A stretch of 64,000 nucleotides of DNA, from positions 1 through 64,000 of the forward strand of contig JBILLS010000001.1 in NCBI GenBank assembly GCA_044375955.1. The letters run 5' to 3'. The notes below the pieces were generated by a model that saw only the letters and a list, made by a program, of their open reading frames with translations, had not been told where the DNA came from and ran no database searches. This DNA is from VGCC01 sp044375955. GTDB taxonomy: Bacteria > Actinomycetota > Actinomycetes > S36-B12. A program made the position numbers and the translations under genes. Shown piece after piece: positions 24,253 through 32,635 of this stretch (position 1 is the first letter of the stretch; every line of letters starts with the position of its first letter).

Positions 24253-24271
24253 CTTAGTTAGGTAAGCCTAA
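24253..24271 (-). promoter_or_regulatory. Iron box (IdeR/DtxR operator) of the fbp operon
   Basis: The 19-base site reads TTAGGCTTACCTAACTAAG on the minus strand and agrees with the DtxR/IdeR consensus at 13 of 19 positions, with both half-sites recognisable. It lies 25-43 bases before the fbpA start codon, in the core-promoter region. This predicts iron-dependent repression of the operon. Confidence 0.75.
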
Positions 24272-24290
24272 GTTATCAGGAGTGGCCCGG

Positions 24291-24626
24291 TCATCTCCCG
24301 AGGGGGAGGTAGGACCCCAGATCCGAGCGCTCCCCACTCGCCCGCACCCGACCCGTGGATACCGCCGCGACCCAATCCAGGTCCCCGACGCAGAGTTCCA
24401 GCCAGGTGCGTGGATCGGTCTCGACCACCGCCGGGGGCGTTCCGCGGCGATGGGTGGGCCCGGCGATCACCTGGACCGCGGCGAAGGGCGGGATCCGGAC
24501 CTCGACACTGCGCCCCGGCGCGATCGCGGACAGTGCATCGAGTGAAGCAAGCACTGCGTCGCGCTTGCGTTCGCGCGATGCCTCGTCCCACTCCCCGAGC
24601 AGCGCGCGCACCTCGTCCACGATCAC
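24291..24626 (-). CDS. SCP-like protein (bacterial sterol-carrier ortholog) downstream of purL
   Basis: A 111-residue protein of the bacterial SCP-ortholog type that commonly follows purL in actinobacteria. Recognisable parts are RSVEVRIPPFAAVQVIAG, TPPAVVETDPRTWLEL and GRVRASGERSDLGSYLPL. Its role in purine synthesis, if any, is unknown; related domains bind hydrophobic ligands. The GTG start at 24626 overlaps the purL stop (GTGA), making it the fourth gene of purS-purQ-purL. Confidence 0.72.
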   Translation of the reverse strand: MIVDEVRALLGEWDEASRERKRDAVLASLDALSAIAPGRSVEVRIPPFAAVQVIAGPTHRRGTPPAVVETDPRTWLELCVGDLDWVAAVSTGRVRASGERSDLGSYLPLGR

Positions 24627-26872
24627 CCCGCCAGGGCCACCGGGATGGTGGACTCGTGGATTCGGCGCACCTCATCGAGGCTGATCGCGAAGGAGCCGAA
24701 GGACAACTCGTCACCGGACGTCACCGCTCCGACACGTGTTGCGGGAACGGCCAACGCTTCACACAGAGAGATGAACTCTGCTTCCCGATCCGGTGAGACG
24801 ACGACGATCGCCCGACCGGCACTCTCACTGCAGCAGAACACAAACGGGTCGATCGATGAAGGAATCGAGACGTCGGCACCTACGTCGGAACGCAACGCCA
24901 TCTCCACGAGGGCCTGCGCCGCTCCCCCGTCGGACACATCATGTGCAGCACGGATGACACCGGTCTGCGATCCCGTGACCAGGACGCGGCTCAGTGCACG
25001 TTCGTGGGAGAGGTCGACACGGGGAGGAACACCGCCGAGATGTCCCTGCAGGTGTGCCCACTCGCTACCGCCGAACTCGTCGCGGGTCTCACCGAGGAGG
25101 TAGATCACATCACCCGCGGTGCTCCACGACATCGGCGTGCGGCACTCGACGTCGTCGATCACCCCCAGGACCCCGACGACCGGTGTCGGGAGAATCGCCA
25201 TCTCACCGGTCTGGTTGTAGAACGAGACATTGCCACCGGTGACCGGGATTCCGAGTTCGAGGCAGCCGTCGGCCAGTCCGCGCACGGCTTCCGCGAATTG
25301 CCACATCACCCCCGGGTCCTCGGGGGACCCGAAGTTCAGACAGTTGGTGACCGCAAGGGGAGTTGCACCCGTCGCGGAGACGTTGCGATAGGACTCAGCC
25401 AGCGCCAACTGGGCTCCGGTGTAGGGATCGAGTTTGGCGAAGCGGCCGTTGCAGTCGGTGGACACCGCGACACCACGACCTGTCACTTCATCCACGCGCA
25501 CCATGCCGGAGTCCTCCGGTTGGGCGAGGACGGTGTTGCCGAGCACGTACCTGTCGTACTGGCTGGTCACCCAGGACTTCGATGCGAGATTGGGGGACCC
25601 GACCAGTGCGAGCACCGCGGTTCGGAGCTGCTCAGGTGTTGTGGGACGCGCGAGCCGTTCCGGGCCATCGGCCTGGAGTAGATCCTGCGAGCCCGGGCGG
25701 GCGAAGGGGCGCTGGTAGACCGGACCCTCGTGTGCCACGGTGCGTGGTGGCACATCGACGATGCGCTCACCGTGCCAATCGATTGTCAGCCGACCCGAGT
25801 CGGTGACTTCACCGATCACTACGGCTTCCACATCCCACTTCCTGCAGCGGGCGAGGAACTCCTCGATCCGATCCGGGCGGACGATCGCGCACATCCGCTC
25901 CTGGGATTCGCTCATCAGGATCTCTTCCGGCGAGAGGGTCGGGTCGCGCAGCAGCACGCGGTCCAACCAGACGTGCATGCCACCCTCGCCATTGGATGCG
26001 AGTTCACTCGTTGCGCACGAGATGCCTGCGCCACCCAGGTCCTGGATTCCCTCGACGAGTCCGGCGTGCAGGACCTCGAGAGTCGCCTCGATCAGCAACT
26101 TCTCCATGAACGGGTCGCCGACCTGCACGCTCGGCCGCTTCGCAGGTCCATCCGCATCGAAGGTCTCCGATGCGAGCACCGAGACTCCGCCGATGCCATC
26201 GCCGCCGGTGCGCGCCCCGTACAACACCACGAGGTTGCCCACGCCCTTCGCGCTGGCCAGGTGGATGTCTTCATGGCGCATCGCCCCGACACACAGGGCG
26301 TTCACCAGGGGGTTGCCCGCGTAGGAGGGATCGAAAACCACTTCACCGCCGATGTTCGGTAGCCCGAGGCAGTTTCCGTATCCGCCGATTCCCGCCACCA
26401 CTCCAGGGAGTACGCGCGCGGTATCCGGGGCATCGAGTGGACCGAACCGCAGCGGATCCATCACTGCGATCGGACGCGCACCCATCGAGAGGATGTCGCG
26501 GACGATCCCGCCGATCCCGGTGGCCGCTCCCTGATAGGGCTCTACGTAGGAGGGGTGGTTGTGGGATTCGACCTTGAAGGTCACCGCCCACCCGTCACCG
26601 ATATCGACGACACCGGCGTTCTCGCCGATCCCGACGAGGAGCGCATCGGTCTCCGGCTTCTTCTCCCCGAATTGGCGTAGGTGCACTTTGGAGGACTTGT
26701 AGGAGCAGTGCTCACTCCACATCACCGAATACATCGCCAACTCCGACGATGTGGGGCGCCGTCCGAGGATCTCGCGGATGCGCGCGTACTCGTCGTCCTT
26801 CAAGCCGAGTTCGGCGTACGGCTGCGTGGCATCGGGGGAGGTCTCGGCGCGCGCGACGGTATCGATGGTCAT
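24623..26872 (-). CDS. purL: Phosphoribosylformylglycinamidine synthase, large subunit
   Basis: A 749-residue small-type PurL, the ATP-dependent synthetase subunit that converts FGAR to FGAM with ammonia from PurQ. MWSEHCSYKSSK near residue 49 and NHPSYVEPYQGAATGIGGIVRDI near 105 are family signatures, and two repeated AIR synthetase-like halves are visible. The length fits the multi-subunit PurSQL enzyme rather than the single-chain 1300-residue form. It overlaps purQ by four bases and the SCP-like gene by four. Confidence 0.96.
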   Translation of the reverse strand: MTIDTVARAETSPDATQPYAELGLKDDEYARIREILGRRPTSSELAMYSVMWSEHCSYKSSKVHLRQFGEKKPETDALLVGIGENAGVVDIGDGWAVTFKVESHNHPSYVEPYQGAATGIGGIVRDILSMGARPIAVMDPLRFGPLDAPDTARVLPGVVAGIGGYGNCLGLPNIGGEVVFDPSYAGNPLVNALCVGAMRHEDIHLASAKGVGNLVVLYGARTGGDGIGGVSVLASETFDADGPAKRPSVQVGDPFMEKLLIEATLEVLHAGLVEGIQDLGGAGISCATSELASNGEGGMHVWLDRVLLRDPTLSPEEILMSESQERMCAIVRPDRIEEFLARCRKWDVEAVVIGEVTDSGRLTIDWHGERIVDVPPRTVAHEGPVYQRPFARPGSQDLLQADGPERLARPTTPEQLRTAVLALVGSPNLASKSWVTSQYDRYVLGNTVLAQPEDSGMVRVDEVTGRGVAVSTDCNGRFAKLDPYTGAQLALAESYRNVSATGATPLAVTNCLNFGSPEDPGVMWQFAEAVRGLADGCLELGIPVTGGNVSFYNQTGEMAILPTPVVGVLGVIDDVECRTPMSWSTAGDVIYLLGETRDEFGGSEWAHLQGHLGGVPPRVDLSHERALSRVLVTGSQTGVIRAAHDVSDGGAAQALVEMALRSDVGADVSIPSSIDPFVFCCSESAGRAIVVVSPDREAEFISLCEALAVPATRVGAVTSGDELSFGSFAISLDEVRRIHESTIPVALAG

Positions 26873-27540
26873 CGAGTGCTCCCGACACCCAGCACACTGG
26901 TGAAGAAGCCGAGACCATCGGTGGTGGGGCCGGTGAGATCTTCGACCGCATGTTCCGGATGGGGCATCAGGCCGACCACGTTGCCGCGCTCATTGCAGAT
27001 ACCGGCGATATCGCGCCGGCTGCCATTGGGATTGAGGTCGAGGTAGCGGGCGATCACCCGTCCGTCACCCTCGAGGGCATCCAGAGTGGCATCATCCGCA
27101 ACGAACCCGCCCTCGCCGTTCTTCAGCGGGATGACGATCTCCTGACCGGCAACGAAGGATGTGGTCCACGCACTCGTCGTGTTCTCGATCCGCAGCCGCT
27201 GATCGCGGCAGATGAAGTGCAGGTGATCGTTGCGGGTCAGCGCGCCGGGAAGCAGGTGCGACTCGCACAGGATCTGGAATCCATTGCAGATGCCGAGCAC
27301 CGGCATTCCACCGCGTGCACCGTCGATCACCTGCTGCATGATCGGTGCGAAGCGCGCGATCGCCCCGCACCGGAGGTAATCCCCGTAGGAGAAACCACCG
27401 GGGAGTACCACGGCATCGACACCGTGCAGGTCGTCGTCTCCGTGCCAGAGCGCGACCGCCTCGCCGCCGGCGATGCGCACGGCACGCGCGGCATCGCGGT
27501 CATCCAGGGAACCGGGGAAGGTGACGACCCCGATCTTCAC
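26869..27540 (-). CDS. purQ: Phosphoribosylformylglycinamidine synthase, glutaminase subunit
   Basis: A 223-residue class I glutamine amidotransferase that supplies ammonia to PurL. VLPGGFSYGDYLRCGAIAR and the nucleophile elbow VLGICNGFQIL (Cys near residue 87) are clear, and the His-Glu pair lies in MPHPEHAVE near the C-terminus. The GTG start at 27540 overlaps the purS stop. Confidence 0.95.
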   Translation of the reverse strand: MKIGVVTFPGSLDDRDAARAVRIAGGEAVALWHGDDDLHGVDAVVLPGGFSYGDYLRCGAIARFAPIMQQVIDGARGGMPVLGICNGFQILCESHLLPGALTRNDHLHFICRDQRLRIENTTSAWTTSFVAGQEIVIPLKNGEGGFVADDATLDALEGDGRVIARYLDLNPNGSRRDIAGICNERGNVVGLMPHPEHAVEDLTGPTTDGLGFFTSVLGVGSTR

Positions 27541-27785
27541 GCGTCCACCACGGTCAGCGTGAAGTCCTCGATCACCGGATTGCTCAGCAACTCACCCGCC
27601 AGACGGTCCAGGACCGCAGCACGGTCGGCATCAAGTGCTCCGTCAAGGTCGATGACGAAATGTTTGCCCTGCCGAACGCTCGTGACACCGTCGAGACCCA
27701 GGCGGCCGAGTGCGCCCTGAACGGCACGGCCCTGGGGGTCGAGGATCTCGGGCTTGAGCATGACGTCGACGATCACGCGAGCCAC
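27537..27785 (-). CDS. purS: Phosphoribosylformylglycinamidine synthase subunit PurS
   Basis: An 82-residue PurS, the small structural subunit that joins PurL and PurQ. ARVIVDVMLKPEILDPQGRAV, RLGLDGVTSVRQGKHF and ELLSNPVIEDF match the family closely. The GTG at 27785 is chosen because GGAG lies about five bases upstream and the protein then has the normal length; a longer frame reaches back to 27857 into vapC. It is the first gene of purS-purQ-purL-SCP, 40 bases below the end of vapC. Confidence 0.93.
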   Translation of the reverse strand: MARVIVDVMLKPEILDPQGRAVQGALGRLGLDGVTSVRQGKHFVIDLDGALDADRAAVLDRLAGELLSNPVIEDFTLTVVDA

Positions 27786-27825
27786 GGACACTCCATCCCA
27801 ACGTAGGAAAGGGAAGGCCTCAAGC

Positions 27826-28242
27826 CTATCGAGAGGGATGCATTTCGAACCATCCACCGCTCAGCGGGCGAAGGAAAGAGAAATGGCGTCGGTCATACGT
27901 TCCGATCCTTCGAGTTCCGTAGCGGTCAGCAAGGACCACAAGCGAGGCATCGGTGATGCCGATCCGTTGGTCCGGGTAAGACTCGAGAATCCGCGCGCAT
28001 GCGATCACGTCAACAGGACCGATGACAGGCAGCTCGAAGACCCCCGAGGTCAATGCGTCCAAGACTCGCACCTCTGCTTGGGGTCCGAACTTCTTGGCAA
28101 TGAAATGATCGAGTTCCGACACGACATACGGGCTGACGACGATTCCCTCGGTTTCGCTTTCCAGCAAGGTCCGTGACTCGGAGTGCGCCGGGTCCGATGC
28201 GACGAAGAAGGCGTAGAGGACTCCCGTGTCGACGACGATCAC
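27826..28242 (-). CDS. vapC: VapC-type PIN-domain toxin ribonuclease
   Basis: A 138-residue PIN-domain protein. The acidic catalytic set is present: Asp5 (MIVVDTGVL), Glu near 43 (VSELDHFIAKK), Asp near 98 (GITDASLVVLA) and Asp near 115 (GTYDRRHF). VapC toxins cleave tRNA or rRNA when released from VapB. The start overlaps the vapB stop by four bases, the usual toxin-antitoxin layout. It sits directly upstream of purS on the same strand. Confidence 0.88.
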   Translation of the reverse strand: MIVVDTGVLYAFFVASDPAHSESRTLLESETEGIVVSPYVVSELDHFIAKKFGPQAEVRVLDALTSGVFELPVIGPVDVIACARILESYPDQRIGITDASLVVLADRYGTRRIGTYDRRHFSFLRPLSGGWFEMHPSR

Positions 28243-28490
28243 TCTTCTCCAAACCCCTCCATGTGCTCATGGAGTGTGCGTCCACTCACCCCGTCGGGCA
28301 ACGGGTCGGTGATGATTCCCGCACCTCGCAGGCCGCGCGTCAACTCCTTGTCCACAGCCACGCGGATGATCTCCGCCTCGGTTACGCCACGGCGCCTTGA
28401 AGCCTCCTCGAGGCGGTCCTTCAATTCAGTGGGCAGATAGACAGTGGTGCGCTTCATCCCCGGGGTCATGCCATACATGATGCCATACAT
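28239..28490 (-). CDS. vapB: VapB-type ribbon-helix-helix antitoxin
   Basis: An 83-residue antitoxin. MKRTTVYLPTELKDRLEEASRRRGVTEAEIIRVAVDKEL (from about residue 12) is a CopG/MetJ-like ribbon-helix-helix domain. The C-terminal GRTLHEHMEGFGEE probably wraps the toxin. Four in-frame ATG codons (28490, 28478, 28469, 28457) lie close together and the true start is uncertain; the last begins exactly at the DNA-binding strand. It probably represses its own promoter. Confidence 0.85.
   Translation of the reverse strand: MYGIMYGMTPGMKRTTVYLPTELKDRLEEASRRRGVTEAEIIRVAVDKELTRGLRGAGIITDPLPDGVSGRTLHEHMEGFGEE
28468..28490. repeat. Direct repeat at the vapB start, candidate operator
   Basis: The 11-base unit ATGCCATACAT occurs at 28468-28478 and again at 28480-28490, with a 12-base period. 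The repeats span the first two possible vapB start codons. Ribbon-helix-helix antitoxins often bind such tandem sites. Confidence 0.5.
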
Positions 28491-28517
28491 GAAGCAGCGC
28501 TCACGCCGCGCGTTCGA

Positions 28518-30296
28518 TCAGTCCCCGCTGCCGACTCCCTTGTGGACGCGGAACAGGTTCGTGGGGTCGTACTTCCGCTTCACCCGGAGCAGGCGCGGGT
28601 AGTTACTACCCCAGAACTGGCGTCGCCAATCGCTTTCGAAGTAGTTGCCCTCATTGGAGTAGGAGCCACCCGCCTCCGTCACCGTCCGGATCACCGCCGA
28701 GGCGGACATCACCCCGTCGAACTGGGCCTGGGACTCGGTGGCGTTCGGTTCATGGCCAGCCACGCCGGGGTACTTCCCCTGCTTCCACGCTCCGATGGTG
28801 ATGAAAGCGACGTTGTCGAACACGGCCGGGTTGATGGAGGTCGTGAGGTCGCGGGCCTTCGCCTCGGGGTGTTCGCCGTAGAGGGCCTTGTTCGTCTGCC
28901 AGAGGATCAAACTCGTGCGCGATGCCGTGAACAGGGCCTTGGCGAGAACTGCAGCGTTCGCACCCTGCGTCATCGAGTGCGGAACACCGCGCCCGTCGTA
29001 GCCACCCCAGTACGCGGCAACCTCGGAGGCGTTGCCGTTCCACCAGAAGTAGCCCTTCGGCGCTCCGGGACGATCATCGAAGATCGCCTCCCGCGGGGTC
29101 GCCTTCCACCGTTCACTGAACTTCTTCGACGAGAAATTCACGTTCACGGTGAAGTCCTCAGGCCGACGACGCAAAGGTGCAAGGAACGGCTCCCATGCGC
29201 TGATCGCCTGTTCGGTTGGAACATCGAGGAATGTCGATCCCACCTGCATGACGTTCAAGCCGGTGTTGAAACTCGACGCCATCCCGTAGTCGGGGTTGAG
29301 GATGACACCCTCGCCCCAGGTGGGAGTGCTCAGGGTGTTACCTGCGAACTCCACGTACCGCTGGATCAGTTCCTGGAACGCAGCGTCGGACTTCGCCGTG
29401 ATCGGCCCAGAAATCCACCCGGAGATGGATGGCTCGGGGTGCGCCAACAGGGTCATCGACGTCACGACTCCGAAAGTGCCGCCGCCACCCCCACGGAGCG
29501 CCCAGAAGAGATCAGGGTGTTGAAACTCATTGACGGTCAGCACGGAGCCATCGGCGATCACAACCGTGAGCTCAAGGACGCCCGCGGCCCCCGATCCAAA
29601 CCTCTTGCTGAACGAACCGAAGCCACCACCGAGGGCGAATCCACCGCATGCGCCGACACTCGTGCAGCCACCGCCTTGGATGTAGAGCCCGCGAGCCGAT
29701 GCTGCTTTGTACGCCTCGAGCCACCGATTGCCGGCGGTGGTCGTCACCGCGGGGACAGGTGTCGTTCCTGACGGGGCACCCTGGGGAACGAAGGCATCGT
29801 GCACTGTGATCCGGCGCATGTGGTGCGTCCAGATGAGGAGTGACTCGCGCGGGCCAGATGAGCGGCCGTAGTAATCGTGACCTGTGCCCTTGACGACCAA
29901 ACGCACGTTGTTGTCGCGGGCGAAATCCACTCCCGTGACAATGTCCGACACCGATCGGGCGGCCACGGCGTAGCTGCTCGGTGTCGATGTCCATGCCCGA
30001 TACATGCCCGTGGACTGCGTGGCTCCCGGTTGCTCCTCCAGGAACCAGGGGTTGAGCAGTCGACTCGGGATCGGTCCGGGTGCCAAGCCAGCCCATGGCT
30101 GCTTGGGCCGGATCAAGCGCTTGCCCAGGACTCGTCGCAACTCGTTCCATGCCTGCGCACTGGGCCACGTCGACGACGCGGGGAGACCTGCCGACAGCGA
30201 GCGGGCATGTGCCCCTGTCGGCACGACCAACGCGGTGGCGAGTCCACTCAGGAGCCCGAGAAACGTTCGCCGGCCCATTGATCGAGGGGTGCTCAT
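28518..30296 (-). CDS. Tat-exported FAD-linked oxidase, berberine-bridge-enzyme-like
   Basis: A 592-residue protein with a twin-arginine signal peptide (GRRTFLGLLSGLATALVV). The PCMH-type FAD domain has VKGTGHDYYGRSSG, whose His fits the 8-alpha-histidyl flavin site, and GGGCTSVGACGGFALGGGFG, whose Cys could make a second covalent bond as in bicovalent BBE-like oxidases. The C-terminus (EGNYFESDWRRQFWGSNYPRL ... KRKYDPTNLF) is the BBE motif. Substrates of this group include sugars and alcohols; the one here is unknown. The ATG follows GGAGGA, and the promoter faces that of the Ddn-like gene. Confidence 0.85.
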   Translation of the reverse strand: MSTPRSMGRRTFLGLLSGLATALVVPTGAHARSLSAGLPASSTWPSAQAWNELRRVLGKRLIRPKQPWAGLAPGPIPSRLLNPWFLEEQPGATQSTGMYRAWTSTPSSYAVAARSVSDIVTGVDFARDNNVRLVVKGTGHDYYGRSSGPRESLLIWTHHMRRITVHDAFVPQGAPSGTTPVPAVTTTAGNRWLEAYKAASARGLYIQGGGCTSVGACGGFALGGGFGSFSKRFGSGAAGVLELTVVIADGSVLTVNEFQHPDLFWALRGGGGGTFGVVTSMTLLAHPEPSISGWISGPITAKSDAAFQELIQRYVEFAGNTLSTPTWGEGVILNPDYGMASSFNTGLNVMQVGSTFLDVPTEQAISAWEPFLAPLRRRPEDFTVNVNFSSKKFSERWKATPREAIFDDRPGAPKGYFWWNGNASEVAAYWGGYDGRGVPHSMTQGANAAVLAKALFTASRTSLILWQTNKALYGEHPEAKARDLTTSINPAVFDNVAFITIGAWKQGKYPGVAGHEPNATESQAQFDGVMSASAVIRTVTEAGGSYSNEGNYFESDWRRQFWGSNYPRLLRVKRKYDPTNLFRVHKGVGSGD

Positions 30297-30329
30297 GTGG
30301 AAGTCCTCCGTGGCTCGTTGGTGGAGTCG

Positions 30330-30348
30330 AGGCTATCCGGCCTAGCCT
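30330..30348. promoter_or_regulatory. Mirror-image -10 elements of a divergent promoter (AGGCTA-N7-TAGCCT)
   Basis: The inverted repeat places TAGCCT on each strand. The plus copy is six bases before the GTG at 30355, at the leaderless spacing. The minus copy would start a message about 27 bases before the oxidase ATG, leaving room for its GGAGGA ribosome-binding site. Confidence 0.5.
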
Positions 30349-30354
30349 CTGGGA

Positions 30355-30804
30355 GTGGGTTCTCGCGGATATGACCTCGTCTGGGGAAGTGCTCTGCGCG
30401 CCACCACCGTCGCGCATCGATTCCTCGACCGGATCTCCGGAGGTCGACTCATGCGGCGCTTCCCGGGGGGTGCGCAGGTTGTCTGGATCACCACCCTCGG
30501 GCGCAAGTCGGGTGAGTGGCGGCGGACGCCGCTCCTCGGCGTCCCGATCGACGACGGGTGGGGCATCGCGGGATCGAATGCGGGCCAGGAGAAGGTGCCC
30601 GGCTGGGTGTTCAACGTGCGTGCCCACCCGCAGGGTCGCATCGAGATCGAGGGAATCGAGCATGCGTGCACCTTCACCGAGGTGAACGGTGACACCGCGC
30701 GCGAGATCTACGCGAAACTCACCGACTCGTGGTCGGCCTATCGGATGTACGAGCGCAATATCCGCCGCGACATCCCGATTTTCATCGCGCGGGTGAACTC
30801 CTAA
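30355..30804 (+). CDS. Deazaflavin-dependent nitroreductase-family protein (Ddn-like)
   Basis: A 149-residue split-barrel protein of the F420-dependent Ddn/nitroreductase family. WITTLGRKSGEWRRTPLLGVPIDDGWGIAGSNAGQEKVPGW carries the family signature (TLGRKSG, then a Gly-rich turn and Pro-x-Trp), and the C-terminal segment RMYERNIRRDIPIF is typical. It may reduce quinones or other compounds with reduced F420, or bind flavin instead. The GTG start at 30355 fits the -10 element six bases before it. The 3' end overlaps that of convergent galE. Confidence 0.82.
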   Translation: MGSRGYDLVWGSALRATTVAHRFLDRISGGRLMRRFPGGAQVVWITTLGRKSGEWRRTPLLGVPIDDGWGIAGSNAGQEKVPGWVFNVRAHPQGRIEIEGIEHACTFTEVNGDTAREIYAKLTDSWSAYRMYERNIRRDIPIFIARVNS

Positions 30805-31748
30805 GCCTGCGCGCTCCACGCGGAAGCCACCATCGCGCGCAGGTCGTGCTGTGCGGACCATCCCAGACGCTCGCGGATGCGGTCGGTCTGCGCGAACGTT
30901 GCGGGCGGATCACCGGCACGTCGACCCACCACCTCGGGTGCCACGTCCCGACCGACGACCTCCGACACCGTGTCCAGCACCTCGCGCACGGACGCACCCA
31001 CCCCGCGGCCGACGTTGAACACATCTGCGGCGCCCGCCTCGCACAGCTGCGCGGCCGCCACATGGGCGGAAGCGAGATCGACGACGTGGATGTAATCGCG
31101 GATGCAGGTGCCATCGGGTGTGGGGTAGTCATCCCCGAATATCTGCGGCGCACGGCCCTCGTCGAGGGCCGCGAACACCATCGGAATCAGATTGTTCACG
31201 CTGTTGTCGCCGAGGTCGTCTGCTCCCGCACCCGCGACATTGAAGTAGCGCAAGGCGACCCAGGACAGACCCCAGGCCACGCCGGCATCGCGGGCGAGCC
31301 ACTCCCCGATCACCTTGGTCTCCCCGTATGGACTCTCCGGGACCAACGGCGCATCCTCGGCCACCGGGTTGGACAGGGGCGTGCCGTACACCGCCGCCGA
31401 GGACGAATACACGAGGTTCGAGACACCCTCCTCGCGCATCACGGTGAGCAGATCGATCATTCCGCCGACGTTCTCGGTGAAGTACTCCAGCGGCATGTCC
31501 ACGGACTCCCCCGCAGCCTTCAGCGCGGCCAGGTGGATGACACCGGTGATGGAGTGCTCGCGCACCGTGGCCGCGAGTGCAGCGCGGTCCTGGATGCGCG
31601 CGACCACGAGCGGAACTCCGCTGGGAACGCGACTGGCCACGCCATGTGAGAGGTCGTCGATGACTACGGGCGTCATGCCCGCGGCCTGCAGTGCGCGCAC
31701 CACGTGCGCTCCGATGTATCCCGCACCCCCGGTCACCAGCCAACTCAT
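30801..31748 (-). CDS. galE: UDP-glucose 4-epimerase
   Basis: A 315-residue extended short-chain dehydrogenase that interconverts UDP-glucose and UDP-galactose. GGAGYIGAHVVRAL near residue 7 binds NAD, followed by HLAALKAAGES, the catalytic Ser in YSSSAAVYG, and YxxxK in SPYGETK. ALRYFNVAGA and DGTCIRDYIHVVDLA are GalE signatures. ATG 31748 overlaps the purC stop (ATGA). It is the last gene of the purD-purB-purC run, an unusual partner that may supply envelope sugars. Confidence 0.88.
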   Translation of the reverse strand: MSWLVTGGAGYIGAHVVRALQAAGMTPVVIDDLSHGVASRVPSGVPLVVARIQDRAALAATVREHSITGVIHLAALKAAGESVDMPLEYFTENVGGMIDLLTVMREEGVSNLVYSSSAAVYGTPLSNPVAEDAPLVPESPYGETKVIGEWLARDAGVAWGLSWVALRYFNVAGAGADDLGDNSVNNLIPMVFAALDEGRAPQIFGDDYPTPDGTCIRDYIHVVDLASAHVAAAQLCEAGAADVFNVGRGVGASVREVLDTVSEVVGRDVAPEVVGRRAGDPPATFAQTDRIRERLGWSAQHDLRAMVASAWSAQA

Positions 31749-32635
31749 AACCGCTCCCCGGTGAGGCGCTCGTAAGCCTCGATGTACTTCGCGCGGGTCC
31801 GCTCGACGACGGAGTCGGGAAGCGGGGGTGGGGGATCCCCGGAGTCCTTCGACCATCCGGATTCAGGTGACGTCAGCCAGTCGCGGACGTACTGCTTGTC
31901 GAAGGACGGTTGCGCGTGACCCGGGTCCCACTGATCCGCGGGCCAATAGCGCGAGGAATCGGGAGTCAATACCTCGTCGCCGAGCACGATGCGACCGGCG
32001 TACTTGCCCTGCGCGGGAACACCGAACTCGAACTTGGTGTCGGCGAGGATCAGCCCACGATCGTGGGCGATTTGCGCTGCGCGCTCGTAGACGGCCAGGG
32101 TTAGTCGTCGTAACTGCTGCGCCTCTTCTTGGCCGATGGCGATCATCGCCTCGTCGAACGTGATGTTGATGTCGTGATCACCGAGGGGGGCTTTGGTGGC
32201 GGGAGTGAAGATCGGTTTGGGCAGTCGCGAGCCATCCTTGAGACCTGGAGGGAGTCCGTTGCCGCAAATCGACCCCTGCGCGCGATAGTCGGCGAGTCCG
32301 GAGCCGGCGAGGTACCCGCGCACCACGCACTCGATGGGGAACATCTCCATGCGCTCACACACCATCGCGCGGCCGGCAACCTCCGGCGGGACCGACGCGG
32401 TGGTCAGGTGACTCGGGACAATGTCGGCGATCCGCTCGAACCACCACAGGGACAACTGGGTGAGGATGCGGCCCTTGTCCGGGATCTCCGTGGGCAGCAC
32501 CCAGTCGTAGGCGGAGATCCGATCACTTGCGACGAACAGCAGGCGACCACCGGGTGCTTCGTAAAGATCACGGACCTTGCCGGAGTAGACGTGCACATAC
32601 TCGGCGGGCAGGCCGTAATCGGTGCGGGTGATCAT
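31745..32635 (-). CDS. purC: SAICAR synthase
   Basis: A 296-residue phosphoribosylaminoimidazole-succinocarboxamide synthase, which joins CAIR to aspartate. YSGKVRDLYEAPGGRLLFVASDRISAYD forms the N-terminal ATP site, and ECVVRGYLAGSGLADY plus LILADTKFEFG are signatures. The form is the long, yeast-like one common in actinobacteria. It overlaps purB and galE by four bases each. Confidence 0.95.
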   Translation of the reverse strand: MITRTDYGLPAEYVHVYSGKVRDLYEAPGGRLLFVASDRISAYDWVLPTEIPDKGRILTQLSLWWFERIADIVPSHLTTASVPPEVAGRAMVCERMEMFPIECVVRGYLAGSGLADYRAQGSICGNGLPPGLKDGSRLPKPIFTPATKAPLGDHDINITFDEAMIAIGQEEAQQLRRLTLAVYERAAQIAHDRGLILADTKFEFGVPAQGKYAGRIVLGDEVLTPDSSRYWPADQWDPGHAQPSFDKQYVRDWLTSPESGWSKDSGDPPPPLPDSVVERTRAKYIEAYERLTGERL

